Below, piece after piece: positions 42,098 to 50,641 of a stretch of DNA of 64,000 nucleotides (positions are counted from its first letter, which is position 1; every line of letters begins with the position of its first letter). The translations under genes and the position numbers were made by a program. The notes beneath the pieces are model-generated. The model searched no databases. It saw nothing but the letters and a program-made list of their open reading frames with translations, and had not been told where the DNA came from. The DNA lies in the NCBI GenBank assembly GCA_049515135.1, contig JBEKUJ010000003.1, positions 310,001 to 374,000 of the forward strand, written 5' to 3'. The stretch is from Fen-1364 sp049515135. Its GTDB lineage: Bacteria > Spirochaetota > Spirochaetia > SZUA-6 > Fen-1364.

Positions 42098-42103
42098 AGT
42101 ATA
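42098..42103 (-). promoter_or_regulatory. -10 box of the mcsA-mcsB-clpC-TPR operon
   Basis: TATACT (5 of 6) on the minus strand ends 10 bases before the McsA ATG. No good -35 box is found 17 bases upstream; a TTGACC at 42121-42116 lies only 12 bases away. Regulation by an additional activator or by another sigma factor is possible. Confidence 0.4.
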
Positions 42104-42250
42104 CAAAATCCGGGGGGTCAAATCTACGTGGCAAAGTCCGGCAAACCGCAGTATCATGAGATTTCCCATTCTCCCATGATCGGATAGAGAAGCTGTCAGA
42201 AACGGGACCCCCGGGCGAGCGTCCGGGATCCTTCTGGCGCGGGGTAGAGA

Positions 42251-42266
42251 ACCACGTTGCCGTGGT
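42251..42266. other. Hairpin in the gap between lolE and mcsA
   Basis: ACCACG (42251-42256) pairs with CGTGGT (42261-42266) around TTGC. The 213-base gap 42088-42300 is the longest in the window. It holds this hairpin, the operon promoter near 42100 and otherwise GC-rich sequence. It sits downstream of the nine-gene lol operon but lacks a T-run, so any terminator function would be Rho-dependent. Confidence 0.35.
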
Positions 42267-42300
42267 CTTCGGCAAGCAGATCCCTAGGCCCGCCGCCGGC

Positions 42301-43605
42301 TCACACCTTGCGAAGGATTGACAGGGGCCGGGCCCGGGATGCGCGGGCAGCCGGCAGCCAGGAGGCAAGCGCGCAGAGAACCATTGTGGCCCCTGCCGCC
42401 ATCAGCACTTCTGAAGCGTCGATCCTGATGGGAATCGATTTCAAGTAATATGCGCTGTTGAAAAGGGTGAAAGTGCCCAGAGCCGGAGCCGTGGGCAGGA
42501 ACGCCGACCGCAGGAAGGAGACGCCCTCCAGGACCCTGTTCACCGTCCACTCCAGCCCTGCGATGACTTGATTGATGTTCACGGCCACCAGAAGCCCGGC
42601 TGCAATCCCCGCCACAGTGCCCATCAGGCCGGTGGCGAAGCCGGTCAGGAGAAAGGACAGAGAGAGGGACTGTTCCCCGACCCCGACGCTCTTGAGAATG
42701 CCGATCTCGTTCCGTCTTTCGAAGACAATCATGAGCACGGACGAGGAAACATTCACGGAAGCCACGACGACAATAAGGGCCATGATGAAAAGGAGGAGCG
42801 CCTTGGTGGTTCGGAAGCTCGCCAACCGCGGGTACTCGATCTCGCGCCACGTTGCCACCCGCGTGTTGTTTCCGGCCGCGTTGGAAATCGCTTCTGTGAT
42901 TCCCGTCAGATCCCCGAAGGGCTCATTCACCTTCACGCCGATCAGTGCGCGCGAGCCGCGGGGGGAAAGGGCACGGGAAGCCAGACCCAGGGAAGCGTAG
43001 ACCAGCGTCCTGTCCAGCTCCTGATATCCGGTCTCGTATACGCCGCTTACCACAACGGGGGTCAGGCGGGCGGCCCCGCTCATGTTCTCACCGAATGTGG
43101 TCAGGAGGCTCATGGATTGACCGGGGCTTACACCCAGGGACGCGGCCAGCGCTGCGCTCACCATGACAGCATCGGGGCGGGACAGGTCAGGCGTTCCGGC
43201 TCTTACCGTGACGTGCGAGCGGAATCCCGGGTCCGCTGCGAAGATGTCGGACGGTACGCACCGTATGTTCACGCCCGCCGCCGATCCCGCGGTTATGAGG
43301 AGGCCGGTGCCCTGCCGCTCAGGGATGGCGGCAACCACACCGGGAACGGCGGCAATCGACCCGGAGCGTCTCTGCATCTCCTCCAGGGACGTGTCTGGCG
43401 GAAGGGAAACCTGCACGTGGTAGGTGCCGACCTCCAGGAGTCGCGCGGTAATCCCCTCGATCATGCCCGTGGAGACCTCCATCACAACGATCAGCGGAAC
43501 AAGGCTCAAGGCGATGCCGAGCACGGAGCCCCGCAGATACCGCGCCGTGCCATCTCTTCCCCTGAGCATCCGGGAGCTGAGAAACACGGCAAGCCGCGCG
43601 CTCAT
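42301..43605 (-). CDS. LolC/LolE-type lipoprotein-releasing ABC permease
   Basis: The 434-residue MacB/FtsX-fold permease has one N-terminal membrane helix (about 26-46), a large periplasmic domain (about 50-260) and three C-terminal helices. It has the cytoplasmic segment FERRNEIGILKSVGVG that couples to the LolD ATPase. With its partner at 44299 and LolD it would extract lipoproteins from the inner membrane for transfer to the outer membrane. It is the last gene of the operon, and its ATG overlaps the lolD stop (ATGA). Which of the two permeases corresponds to LolC and which to LolE cannot be decided from sequence, so no symbol is given. Confidence 0.84.
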   Translation of the reverse strand: MSARLAVFLSSRMLRGRDGTARYLRGSVLGIALSLVPLIVVMEVSTGMIEGITARLLEVGTYHVQVSLPPDTSLEEMQRRSGSIAAVPGVVAAIPERQGTGLLITAGSAAGVNIRCVPSDIFAADPGFRSHVTVRAGTPDLSRPDAVMVSAALAASLGVSPGQSMSLLTTFGENMSGAARLTPVVVSGVYETGYQELDRTLVYASLGLASRALSPRGSRALIGVKVNEPFGDLTGITEAISNAAGNNTRVATWREIEYPRLASFRTTKALLLFIMALIVVVASVNVSSSVLMIVFERRNEIGILKSVGVGEQSLSLSFLLTGFATGLMGTVAGIAAGLLVAVNINQVIAGLEWTVNRVLEGVSFLRSAFLPTAPALGTFTLFNSAYYLKSIPIRIDASEVLMAAGATMVLCALASWLPAARASRARPLSILRKV

Positions 43606-44306
43606 TCGCTTCTCAGTATCCCGCCGCTGAGCAGGAAACGCGTGTCCGCCCGACCGGCGAGCCCCTGGTCATGAGTAACGACGATCATGGTCCTGCGGTG
43701 CCTCTGCACCAGAGAGAAGAGCATATCCTCGACGTTTCCTGCATTGCGCTCATCAAGGTTCCCGGTGGGCTCGTCTGCCAGGAGCAGAAGGGGGTCGTTG
43801 ATGAGAGATCGCGCCACGGCAACCCTCTGCCGCTCCCCGCCGGAAAGCTCGACGGGCCAGGCGCTCATGCGCTTCTCCAGGCCCACCTCGGAAAGGAGTT
43901 GACGGCCGCGCTCGCGAAGCGAACGGCCGGTGAAGTTTCCCAGCATTCCCGGGATGATCACATTTTCCAGGGCTGTGAAATCCTTGAGGAGAAAATGGAA
44001 CTGGAAGATGAACCCCACATCCCTGCTGCGATACTTGCTGAGTCCGGTTTCTTCAAGCCCGGTCACCTCTGTTTCCCCGACGAATACGCTCCCGGCAGTC
44101 GGCCGGTCCAGTCCCCCAACCAGGGCAAGCAGCGTGCTCTTGCCGCAGCCGCTTTCACCCGTGATCGCCACGGTGGTTCCTTGCGGAACCTGCAGATTCA
44201 CGTCCGTCAGGACTTCAAGGGATTCAACGCTCGTCTGGAAATGCCGGGCGAGCGACCTGACGCGGACCAGCGGCCGTTCGAGCGCACCATGTATCTGCTC
44301 ACTCAT
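43602..44306 (-). CDS. lolD: Lipoprotein-releasing system ATPase LolD
   Basis: The 234-residue ABC ATPase has Walker A GESGCGKST, Q-loop FQFHFLLKDFTALENV, signature LSGGERQRVAVARS, Walker B LLLADEPTGNLD and the switch His THD. The QFHFLL region is distinctive of LolD/MacB-type ATPases. I set the ATG at 44306, preceded by GAGGT and overlapping the upstream permease stop by 8 bases; longer in-frame versions would be unsupported N-terminal extensions. It lies between two related permeases in a permease-ATPase-permease order. Confidence 0.9.
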   Translation of the reverse strand: MSEQIHGALERPLVRVRSLARHFQTSVESLEVLTDVNLQVPQGTTVAITGESGCGKSTLLALVGGLDRPTAGSVFVGETEVTGLEETGLSKYRSRDVGFIFQFHFLLKDFTALENVIIPGMLGNFTGRSLRERGRQLLSEVGLEKRMSAWPVELSGGERQRVAVARSLINDPLLLLADEPTGNLDERNAGNVEDMLFSLVQRHRRTMIVVTHDQGLAGRADTRFLLSGGILRSE

Positions 44307-45636
44307 ACCGCAGCACCTCGGCAGGACGGAATCGGGAAACCGCGCGGGCAGCGGCCCAGGCAGCCCCCGTGCAGGCAAGCACCGCGAAGAAACAGACGAA
44401 AAAGGCCTCCTGCGGGAAGACCCGGGAAGGGACCTGCGAAAGGTAGAAGTATGCTGGAGAGAAGATCGAGAAGCTTTCTTGGCCGCCTCCCTGGGCAAAA
44501 AGAGACGCAAGGGAACGCGCCGCGGCCAGCACCCCGTTGACCACCGCTTCCACCACTGCGAAGACGCCGTTGATGTTCACGGCAATGGCCAGGCCGGCAA
44601 GCATCCCCGTCAAGGCGCCTGCAAGGCCGATAAGGAGCCCTTCCAGGACGAAAATCGCCTGGATCCGGCCCGGCGGGATGCCGACCGCCTTGAGGACTGC
44701 GATCTCCTCCATCTTCTCGTGCACGCTTCTCCTCAGTGAGTGGAAGACATTGAACCCGACCACGATGAAGATAAGGCCGACGAGCACCATCATCATCAGC
44801 TTTTCCATGAACAGAGCGTCGAAAAATGACCTGTTGTATGTACGCCAGCTCTCCACCGTGTATCCCTGGGCGGACACGATCTGTCCGATCTCGCGCAGGG
44901 CGCCGCCATCGAGGAACCTGTTGGCGATCTTTACCCCGTACGTCCGCGGGAGGGGGACCCCGAACCCGAACACCCTGTCGGCAGACGCCAGGGATATGAA
45001 CACGAGCCCTATGTCGAAATCCCAGTAGCCTGTGCGAAACACTCCGGTCACGCGAAATGCGGCCCTGCGCGGCACGGGCCTGCCGTCCGTGCCGGCGGCA
45101 AACGAAGTAAGAGAGATGGAGTCTCCGACCCGCACGCCGGTGACCGCCGCAAGCTCTGCTCCGACGACGCAGGAGTCCGGCCCGGCCAGCTCGAAGGATC
45201 CCTCCCTCATGGACAGCATTGAAGCCTGCACAGGATCGACCGCAAAGAGCTCCGGCGGCACTGCGCGCAGCTGGCATGCGCGCGGTCTCTGGAACGGACC
45301 TTCCACGAGCGCCTGCCTTTCCACAAACGGTACGACCGCCTTCACGAAAGGCAGGCCCCTGATCCTGGCGATAAAAGACGGGTCCGGCCTGTCGGCGCCG
45401 GGCTCGGCGACCGCTGCCCTTGCATCCCGCTGCACCTGCAGGTGATAGGAGCTGATTTCGACTATGTTTTCGATGAAGCCGAGCTGGAAGCCGTTCATGA
45501 CGGCAAGCACGACGGTGAGAGTCATGACTCCGACCGCGATGCCTGCCACTGACAGGATGGAGGATGCGTTGCCGGTCTCGCGCCGGCGCGTCCTGAAATA
45601 GCGCGACGCTACGAGCAGGGTGACGGAGGGCCTCAA
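44299..45636 (-). CDS. LolC/LolE-type lipoprotein-releasing ABC permease
   Basis: The 445-residue permease has an N-terminal VASRYFRTRRRE..ASILSVAGIAVGVMTLTVVLAVMNGF block, very typical of LolC/LolE, then a periplasmic domain and three C-terminal helices with MEEIAVLKAVGIPPGRIQAIF. The start is TTG at 45636, overlapping the preceding stop as TTGA, with AGGAG six bases before it. A TTG start and coupling suggest it is translated in fixed ratio with the gene before. It forms a likely heterodimer with the permease at 42301. Confidence 0.86.
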   Translation of the reverse strand: MRPSVTLLVASRYFRTRRRETGNASSILSVAGIAVGVMTLTVVLAVMNGFQLGFIENIVEISSYHLQVQRDARAAVAEPGADRPDPSFIARIRGLPFVKAVVPFVERQALVEGPFQRPRACQLRAVPPELFAVDPVQASMLSMREGSFELAGPDSCVVGAELAAVTGVRVGDSISLTSFAAGTDGRPVPRRAAFRVTGVFRTGYWDFDIGLVFISLASADRVFGFGVPLPRTYGVKIANRFLDGGALREIGQIVSAQGYTVESWRTYNRSFFDALFMEKLMMMVLVGLIFIVVGFNVFHSLRRSVHEKMEEIAVLKAVGIPPGRIQAIFVLEGLLIGLAGALTGMLAGLAIAVNINGVFAVVEAVVNGVLAAARSLASLFAQGGGQESFSIFSPAYFYLSQVPSRVFPQEAFFVCFFAVLACTGAAWAAARAVSRFRPAEVLRYE

Positions 45637-46715
45637 TTGAAGCTCCTCTCCCGAACCACCTTGCCGTCTGAGTAGACCTCCTCGCGCGCCCGGCGGTCCC
45701 CCTCGTAGTAGACCTTGAGGAATAGCGCGCCGGCCTGGTACAGCTCTTCCACCCGCGAGTCGTTCGCGCCATAGACGGTGACCTTTTCCAGGGAGCCGCG
45801 ACGGAAGAACTCCTCCCTCGTGGTCTTTCCCCCTTCGTCGAGGGCATACCGCCATTCCTCCAGGCCGGCGGTGCTCCTGAGCTGCTTTCTGGTCACCCTG
45901 CCTTTATCATCCCGCACGTACGTTATCGTCTCCGTCACTTTGTCGCCTGTGGCTGTGGATTCTGTCTGAAGCCTCCCCTCGGGATCATAGCCGCGGGTGA
46001 TGACCTTCCCTTCGCCAGGGAGCTTCTCCTCGGAGGAAAGGAGCTTGTCGGTGTCCTCGCGGTAGGCAAACTCCACCTGTGATGCCAGCTCTTTCCCGGT
46101 CCGATGCTCTCTCTCCACGGCCCTTCCCTTTTTGTCGTAGCGCGCAATGTACGTGTCATCGCCGTCCTGGTTCCACTCCTCTGACGGCCCGGAGCGGCCC
46201 GCAACGAAAGAGGAGATGCGTGTACCCTCTTTTCCCCCGGTCTGCCTGACTTCCCGGAGGCTTCCCCGGGATGTGTAGAAATAGTCATTCGCGTGCTCGA
46301 GCGTGCCATCCGCTGCGAGGACCCGCACCCTCGCCAGACGCGAAGAAGCGTACGTGTAGATCGATCTTTGCGCGAGCTTTCCCTTGGTGTACTGATCCTC
46401 TTCCAGCAGGTCGCCGCTTCCAGCATAGATACGCCGCGTCACGACGACGCCTCCGGCGATCTCCCGCTCCTCTTTGCGGCCATCGGCGATGCTGGAGGTC
46501 TCCCATCGCCTTGCCTCCTTCCCGTCCTGAAACAGGCGCCTCACTTCCCCGCCTGCCTTGGGCGTGACTTCAAGGACCCATTTCAGCTCGTTGCGGCGCC
46601 ACGAAGGAATGGGCCCCAGCTGCATCCCGAAATCATTCGATCTGTAGACCTCAGAGGCGGCGAAAAGAGGGAGAGCGCTGAGCAGGAGAAGGGGGATCCA
46701 GACGCGCTTTCGCAC
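45633..46715 (-). CDS. Periplasmic repeat protein (YD/MORN-like strands), unknown function
   Basis: The 360 residues begin with a signal peptide (MRKRVWIPLLLLSALPLFAAS). The rest is a series of short beta-hairpin units such as DPEGRLQTESTATGDKV, DDKGRVTRKQLRSTAG and DEGGKTTREEFFRRGSL, each about 20-25 residues. They are similar in style to YD or YwqK-type repeats. I cannot name a family. It lies between ftsY and lolC and is coupled at both ends (1 base from ftsY, TTGA overlap with lolC). This suggests a role in envelope or lipoprotein biogenesis, but that is inference from position only. Confidence 0.68.
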   Translation of the reverse strand: MRKRVWIPLLLLSALPLFAASEVYRSNDFGMQLGPIPSWRRNELKWVLEVTPKAGGEVRRLFQDGKEARRWETSSIADGRKEEREIAGGVVVTRRIYAGSGDLLEEDQYTKGKLAQRSIYTYASSRLARVRVLAADGTLEHANDYFYTSRGSLREVRQTGGKEGTRISSFVAGRSGPSEEWNQDGDDTYIARYDKKGRAVEREHRTGKELASQVEFAYREDTDKLLSSEEKLPGEGKVITRGYDPEGRLQTESTATGDKVTETITYVRDDKGRVTRKQLRSTAGLEEWRYALDEGGKTTREEFFRRGSLEKVTVYGANDSRVEELYQAGALFLKVYYEGDRRAREEVYSDGKVVRERSFN

Positions 46716-47594
46716 TCAGGACTCTCCGACAAGCGACCTCAGGTAGAGGTCCGGATCGAAAACCTGCAGATCTTCCAGCTTTTCCCCGTCTCCCACAAAA
46801 GAGATGGGGATTCCCAGCTCGCGGCAGATCGGCACCACCATCCCCCCCTTGGCGGTGGAGTCGACTTTCGTCAGCACGATGGAGTCGATCCCCACGGCCT
46901 TGTGAAAAACCTCGGCCTGGGCAAGGGAGTTCTGCCCGGTTGTCGCATCGAGGACCAGCACCTTGCGGTACCCCGAGCCTCCGGTCCGCGACCTCACGAT
47001 CTTGTCGATCTTGGCCAGCTCCTTGACCAGCCCGTCCCGGGTGTGCAGCCTGCCGGCAGTGTCGGCGATGACCAGGCGGACTCCCCGGGCAGCTGCGCTG
47101 GAGATCCCATCGAAGATGACCGCGCCAGGGTCCGCGCCGGGCCCCTGCGCCACCACGGGAAGACCCAGCCGTTGCCCGAGGATCTTCAGCTGTTCGATGG
47201 CGGCGGCGCGGAAGGTGTCTCCAGCAACAAGGAGAATGCTCTCGACTCCCCGGTTGGCCCGAAAATGCCGCGCCAGCTTAGCTATGGTGGTTGTCTTTCC
47301 CACTCCGTTCACCCCGAGCACGACAAGCACGTTCATTGCATCAGGCACGAGCACAATGTCCGAAAAAACGATATGCGCGCGGAGCAACGCCTTGAGCGCC
47401 TCGCGCAAGCCTTCCCTGGTCCTGATGCCCTCTTTTCGAGTCGTCTCCCTCAAAGCCGCGATGGTCTCTCCTGCCAGGCGCACTCCGATATCAGCTTCTA
47501 TCAGGGCGTCCTCCAGCTCATCGAAGAACTCCCCGTCGAACTCCCGTGACTGAAAGAGTTCCCGCAGCCGTTTTCCCAGCCCCATCCACGCCAT
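46716..47594 (-). CDS. ftsY: Signal recognition particle receptor FtsY
   Basis: FtsY receives SRP-ribosome complexes at the inner membrane. The 292-residue protein has the N domain (1-85) and the G domain with GVNGVGKTTT (94-103), DTFRAAAIEQL, DTAGR, TKVD and the final GDGEKLEDL..F. The acidic A domain of E. coli FtsY is missing, as in many bacteria, so membrane binding must rest on the first helix. The ATG at 47594 follows AGGA; another Met is three codons on. It is in an operon with an exported PEGA protein and the Lol system, all envelope-related. Confidence 0.95.
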   Translation of the reverse strand: MAWMGLGKRLRELFQSREFDGEFFDELEDALIEADIGVRLAGETIAALRETTRKEGIRTREGLREALKALLRAHIVFSDIVLVPDAMNVLVVLGVNGVGKTTTIAKLARHFRANRGVESILLVAGDTFRAAAIEQLKILGQRLGLPVVAQGPGADPGAVIFDGISSAAARGVRLVIADTAGRLHTRDGLVKELAKIDKIVRSRTGGSGYRKVLVLDATTGQNSLAQAEVFHKAVGIDSIVLTKVDSTAKGGMVVPICRELGIPISFVGDGEKLEDLQVFDPDLYLRSLVGES

Positions 47595-47603
47595 CTGCCC
47601 GTC

Positions 47604-49160
47604 CTACCCGGCCGACCTGTTGGAGACCGAAACGTAATGGATGATCTTGAACAGCATCCACGTGAAAAGCGACGCGCTCACCACGGTTCCGACGAGGTAG
47701 CCTCCGTAGAAAAGATTGGCCGTGAGCTGGGCGCTCCTGGCCTGCGAGGAGTTGCCCTGGGCGACGAGCTCGGTCGTCTGCACGGCGGAATCCAGCGCGA
47801 AGGCGTAGCAGAACAGGGGGATGGGAAGCGAAAAGGCAAACCAGGTGAAGGAATCGTAGAAATCGTCCCGCGCTTTCTTCTGGAGAGCATCGCGAGAGAT
47901 GGTGTCTGGCTGCAGGGTGAAGGACAGATCCGGCGGGGAGCTCTCGCTGACGGAGAAGGGCATGTCGTAGTAGCCCTTCTCCGTGATATTGACCCTGGCC
48001 CTTCCGAACGGTTTTTCCAGGGCAAGGGGGGTCTTTCCCTTCCAGACCGACTCCAGATAGACATCAGCCCCTGGCGGGGTGGAGGAGATCACGATCGTCC
48101 CCGATTTCTCCTTCTCCAGGGTCACCGTCAGGGAGGACTCTTCCTCGCTGCTCAGCGTCATGGTCTGCGTGAGATCCCGGTAGCCGGGAGCCGACACTGT
48201 GATGTCCAGGGTCCCGGGAGCAAGGTAGAGCACCGGCGTGCGGCCGGTTGCCGCGAGCTTCCCATTGATGAACAGCGAGCTTTCCGGCGGATCCGCCGTG
48301 AACGAGAGCGTGGCCCAGGGCTTTCCGATGAAAAAGGAGGTAAGCTCCCTGCCGGCCGCGGGCACTGACTGGTACACCCCGTCTCTTGGCTCCGCGTCCG
48401 TGAAGCTCACCGTCACGGAATTGCTTGTCGCATCGTACGCCCACACTTCGAGAAGCACGTAGCCCTGCACCTCGCGCACCATGCCTCCCACCAGGAGATC
48501 TATCCCCTGCCGGTCGCAGAAGACCGACGCCGGGATCGAAAGCGGATCGAAGAGCTTGCCCACTCCGCTTCCCTCCTTGACCTCGATTGGCTTCTGCTCC
48601 GCAACCTTGATACGCGCAAGGTCCATGGACTTGAGAAACTCCCGCCGCAAGAGGGCTGCGGCGATCTTGGCGTCCACGTCTGTGGTAGAAGGGATGTTCG
48701 GACCTATGGAGTCCAGAAGGAGCGCGTCACGCTCCTTGTAGAACCCGGTCACGCTCTGGTCCACGGCGTCCTGGCCTTTGGCAACCAGGGTCTTGCGGAT
48801 CAGATCGCGTTCAGCCTGAGACAACGAGTGAGACGTGAGCCCCGCCAGCTGATTCTTCAGCATCATCGGCATGCTGTAGGTGAGATACTGGTCCTCCGGC
48901 GGCAGACGCTCCGCGTCGAACACGCAGAAGCCGACGACCCACTTCTCTTTCTTGTCAACCGGCACAGACCGGTCCGGCTTCGTGGCCTCCTGCTGGGAGG
49001 GTGGCGTCGAGGGGGGCGTGCCGGGGCCTCCGCCACCCGGCGTGGGGGGACCCGGCGCGCCCGGCGCGGGGGGCTGCTGGCCGCCGGGAGTCTGCGTCTG
49101 GCCTGCAAGCGGCAGAAGAGGGAGGCACAGAAGCAGGACGAGGGAGCCGGCGCGCTTCAT
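47604..49160 (-). CDS. PEGA-domain exported membrane protein
   Basis: The 518-residue product has a signal peptide (about 1-21) and a low-complexity Pro/Gly stretch (about 24-57). A mixed domain follows, with two PEGA repeats around 280-335 (TADPPESSLFINGK..PG) and 340-400 (STPPGADVYLESVWKGKTP). Two hydrophobic helices lie near the C-terminus (about 436-455 and 480-505). PEGA domains are found in bacterial surface and envelope proteins and probably bind other proteins or glycans. The start overlaps the CheY-like gene by one base. Spirochaetes often carry PEGA proteins, but the function of this one is unknown. Confidence 0.75.
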   Translation of the reverse strand: MKRAGSLVLLLCLPLLPLAGQTQTPGGQQPPAPGAPGPPTPGGGGPGTPPSTPPSQQEATKPDRSVPVDKKEKWVVGFCVFDAERLPPEDQYLTYSMPMMLKNQLAGLTSHSLSQAERDLIRKTLVAKGQDAVDQSVTGFYKERDALLLDSIGPNIPSTTDVDAKIAAALLRREFLKSMDLARIKVAEQKPIEVKEGSGVGKLFDPLSIPASVFCDRQGIDLLVGGMVREVQGYVLLEVWAYDATSNSVTVSFTDAEPRDGVYQSVPAAGRELTSFFIGKPWATLSFTADPPESSLFINGKLAATGRTPVLYLAPGTLDITVSAPGYRDLTQTMTLSSEEESSLTVTLEKEKSGTIVISSTPPGADVYLESVWKGKTPLALEKPFGRARVNITEKGYYDMPFSVSESSPPDLSFTLQPDTISRDALQKKARDDFYDSFTWFAFSLPIPLFCYAFALDSAVQTTELVAQGNSSQARSAQLTANLFYGGYLVGTVVSASLFTWMLFKIIHYVSVSNRSAG

Positions 49161-49528
49161 CACACGATGTTGAGAGCCTTCTTGAGGGCGGAGACCACCC
49201 TCTGAGGCTGAAATGGCTTGACAATGAAATCCATGGCGCCCATCTCGATGGCCTGGACGATCAGACGCTGCTGGCCGATTGCTGAGCAGATGATGACGCG
49301 GGCGGCGGGATCGATCTCCCTGATTTTCTTCAAGGCGGTCAGACCGTCCATCCCGGGCATCGTAATGTCCATGAGCACGACGTCGGGCCGGGTGTCCAGG
49401 TAACGGGCGATGGCTTCATCCCCGTTGGATGCCTCCCCAACAACGCGGAAGCCGGACTTCTCCAGTATGTCGCGGAGCACGATCTTGATGAAGGCAAGGT
49501 CGTCAGCTATCAGAACGTTGACCGCCAT
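49160..49528 (-). CDS. CheY-like single-domain response regulator
   Basis: The 122 residues form a receiver domain only, with acidic pocket D9/D10, phosphoacceptor D54 in LMDITMPGMDG, S82 in the Thr position and K104. All are intact, so it can be phosphorylated, and there is no output domain. CheY of chemotaxis has the same architecture, but no cheA or flagellar gene is here. Its place after prfB, overlapping it by 26 bases, and before a PEGA protein gene is unusual. The partner kinase cannot be inferred. The ATG is preceded by GGAAAGAAAG. Confidence 0.9.
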   Translation of the reverse strand: MAVNVLIADDLAFIKIVLRDILEKSGFRVVGEASNGDEAIARYLDTRPDVVLMDITMPGMDGLTALKKIREIDPAARVIICSAIGQQRLIVQAIEMGAMDFIVKPFQPQRVVSALKKALNIV

Positions 49529-50631
49529 CTTTCTTTCCGAGCCACTGCTGCTTCAGGTACGCCTCGATGAAGGGGTCGATCTCTCCGTCCATGACTGCCT
49601 GGATGTTCCCGACCTCGTGCTTCGTGCGATGGTCTTTCACAAGGGTGTACGGCTGGAACGTGTAGGAGCGGATCTGGTTGCCCCAGGAGATGTCCTTCTT
49701 CTCCTGCGCCAGCTTCTCCTTCTCCTTGTCCTGCTCCTCCTTGTAGTACTCGAACAGCCGGGAGCGAAGGACCTTCATGGCAAAGGCCTTGTTCTTGTAC
49801 TGGCTGCGTTCGTTCTGGCACTGGACCACGATTCCGGTGGGCAAGTGCGTGATGCGAACGGCGGAATCCGTCTTGTTCACATGCTGTCCGCCCGCCCCGC
49901 CGGCCCGGTAGGTGTCAATGCGAAGGTCTTCGGAACGGATGTCGACCTCGATTGTGTCGTCGAGCACGGGAAAGCAGAAGACCGATGCAAAGGAGGTGTG
50001 CCGCCGCGAGTTGGAGTCGAATGGTGAGATGCGGACAAGGCGGTGGATCCCCGTCTCCGACTTCAGGTACCCGTACGCATAGGCGCCGTTCACCTGCGCG
50101 GTGACGCTCTTGATCCCCCCTTCCGCCTCCAGGATGTCGATAATGTCCACAGTGTATCCGCGCCGCTCCGCCCATCTGGTGTACATGCGCAGGAGCATGG
50201 CTGCCCAGTCATTGGATTCCGTGCCGCCCGCTCCTGAATGAACGGTAAGGAAAGCGGAGGAGGCGTCCGTTTCATCCCCCAGCAGTTCGATGACTTTCAG
50301 CTCGGAGTACTTCTTTGACAACGTTTCCCATGTCCGCCGGAGGTCCTCTTCCAGGGATTCGTCCTTTTCCTCCACAGCCATCCGCCAGATCTCCGCCAGG
50401 TTTTCGTACTCGGAGCGCAGTTTCTCCCATGGCTCATACCGTCCCTTGAGCTCTTTCAGCCTGGACAGCACCCTGCCCGCCTGCTCCTTGTCCAGCCAGA
50501 AATCGGGTTGGGCGGTCTGCTTCTCTATTTCTGCGATCTCCTTCGTCAGAGTTTCCGGGTCAAAGACCCCTCCATGTTTCCTGGATCTGCTCTCCGAGGG
50601 ATGTGAGTTTCTGCTCCAGCTCTCCTAGCAC
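49503..50631 (-). CDS. prfB: Peptide chain release factor 2, made by programmed +1 frameshift
   Basis: RF2 ends translation at UGA and UAA. The gene begins with GTG at 50631, preceded by AAGGGG. It reads 23 codons to an in-frame TGA at 50562-50560, then must shift +1 at CTT-TGA to read GAC (50561-50559) and 352 further residues ending at 49503, 375 in total. The main frame carries the stop-codon-reading tripeptide SPF (RISPFDSNSRRH) and the catalytic GGQ (AGGAGGQHVNK). A product started at the internal GTG 50471 would lack the N-terminal domain. It is followed by an overlapping CheY-like gene. Confidence 0.96.
50559..50573 (-). promoter_or_regulatory. prfB recoding site
   Basis: GGAGGGG (an internal Shine-Dalgarno-like sequence) ends a few bases before CTT followed by the in-frame stop TGA and then C. 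This is the same order as the autoregulatory frameshift site of E. coli prfB. When RF2 is scarce, the ribosome slips from CTT to TTT and continues. Confidence 0.92.
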
Positions 50632-50641
50632 GGTTGCCCCT

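Noticed and set aside
42098..42121. TTGACC / TATACT as a complete promoter of mcsA
   Set aside because: The spacer is only 12 bases, too short for sigma70. Only the -10 box is retained as a feature.
42116..42135. CtsR-like operator GGTCAAA upstream of mcsA
   Set aside because: Only one heptad matches. The second (TGGCAAA) is imperfect and begins 13 bases after the first instead of 10, and no ctsR gene is present.
44303..45847. Long Arg-rich frame overlapping the upstream Lol permease on the same strand
   Set aside because: The composition is typical of a shifted GC-rich frame, whereas the other frame has clear LolC/E motifs and a TTGA-coupled start.
50471..50562. prfB as a broken gene (frameshift mutation)
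   Set aside because: The stop is the classical CTT-TGA-C recoding site with an upstream Shine-Dalgarno-like sequence, which is the known regulatory frameshift and not a mutation.
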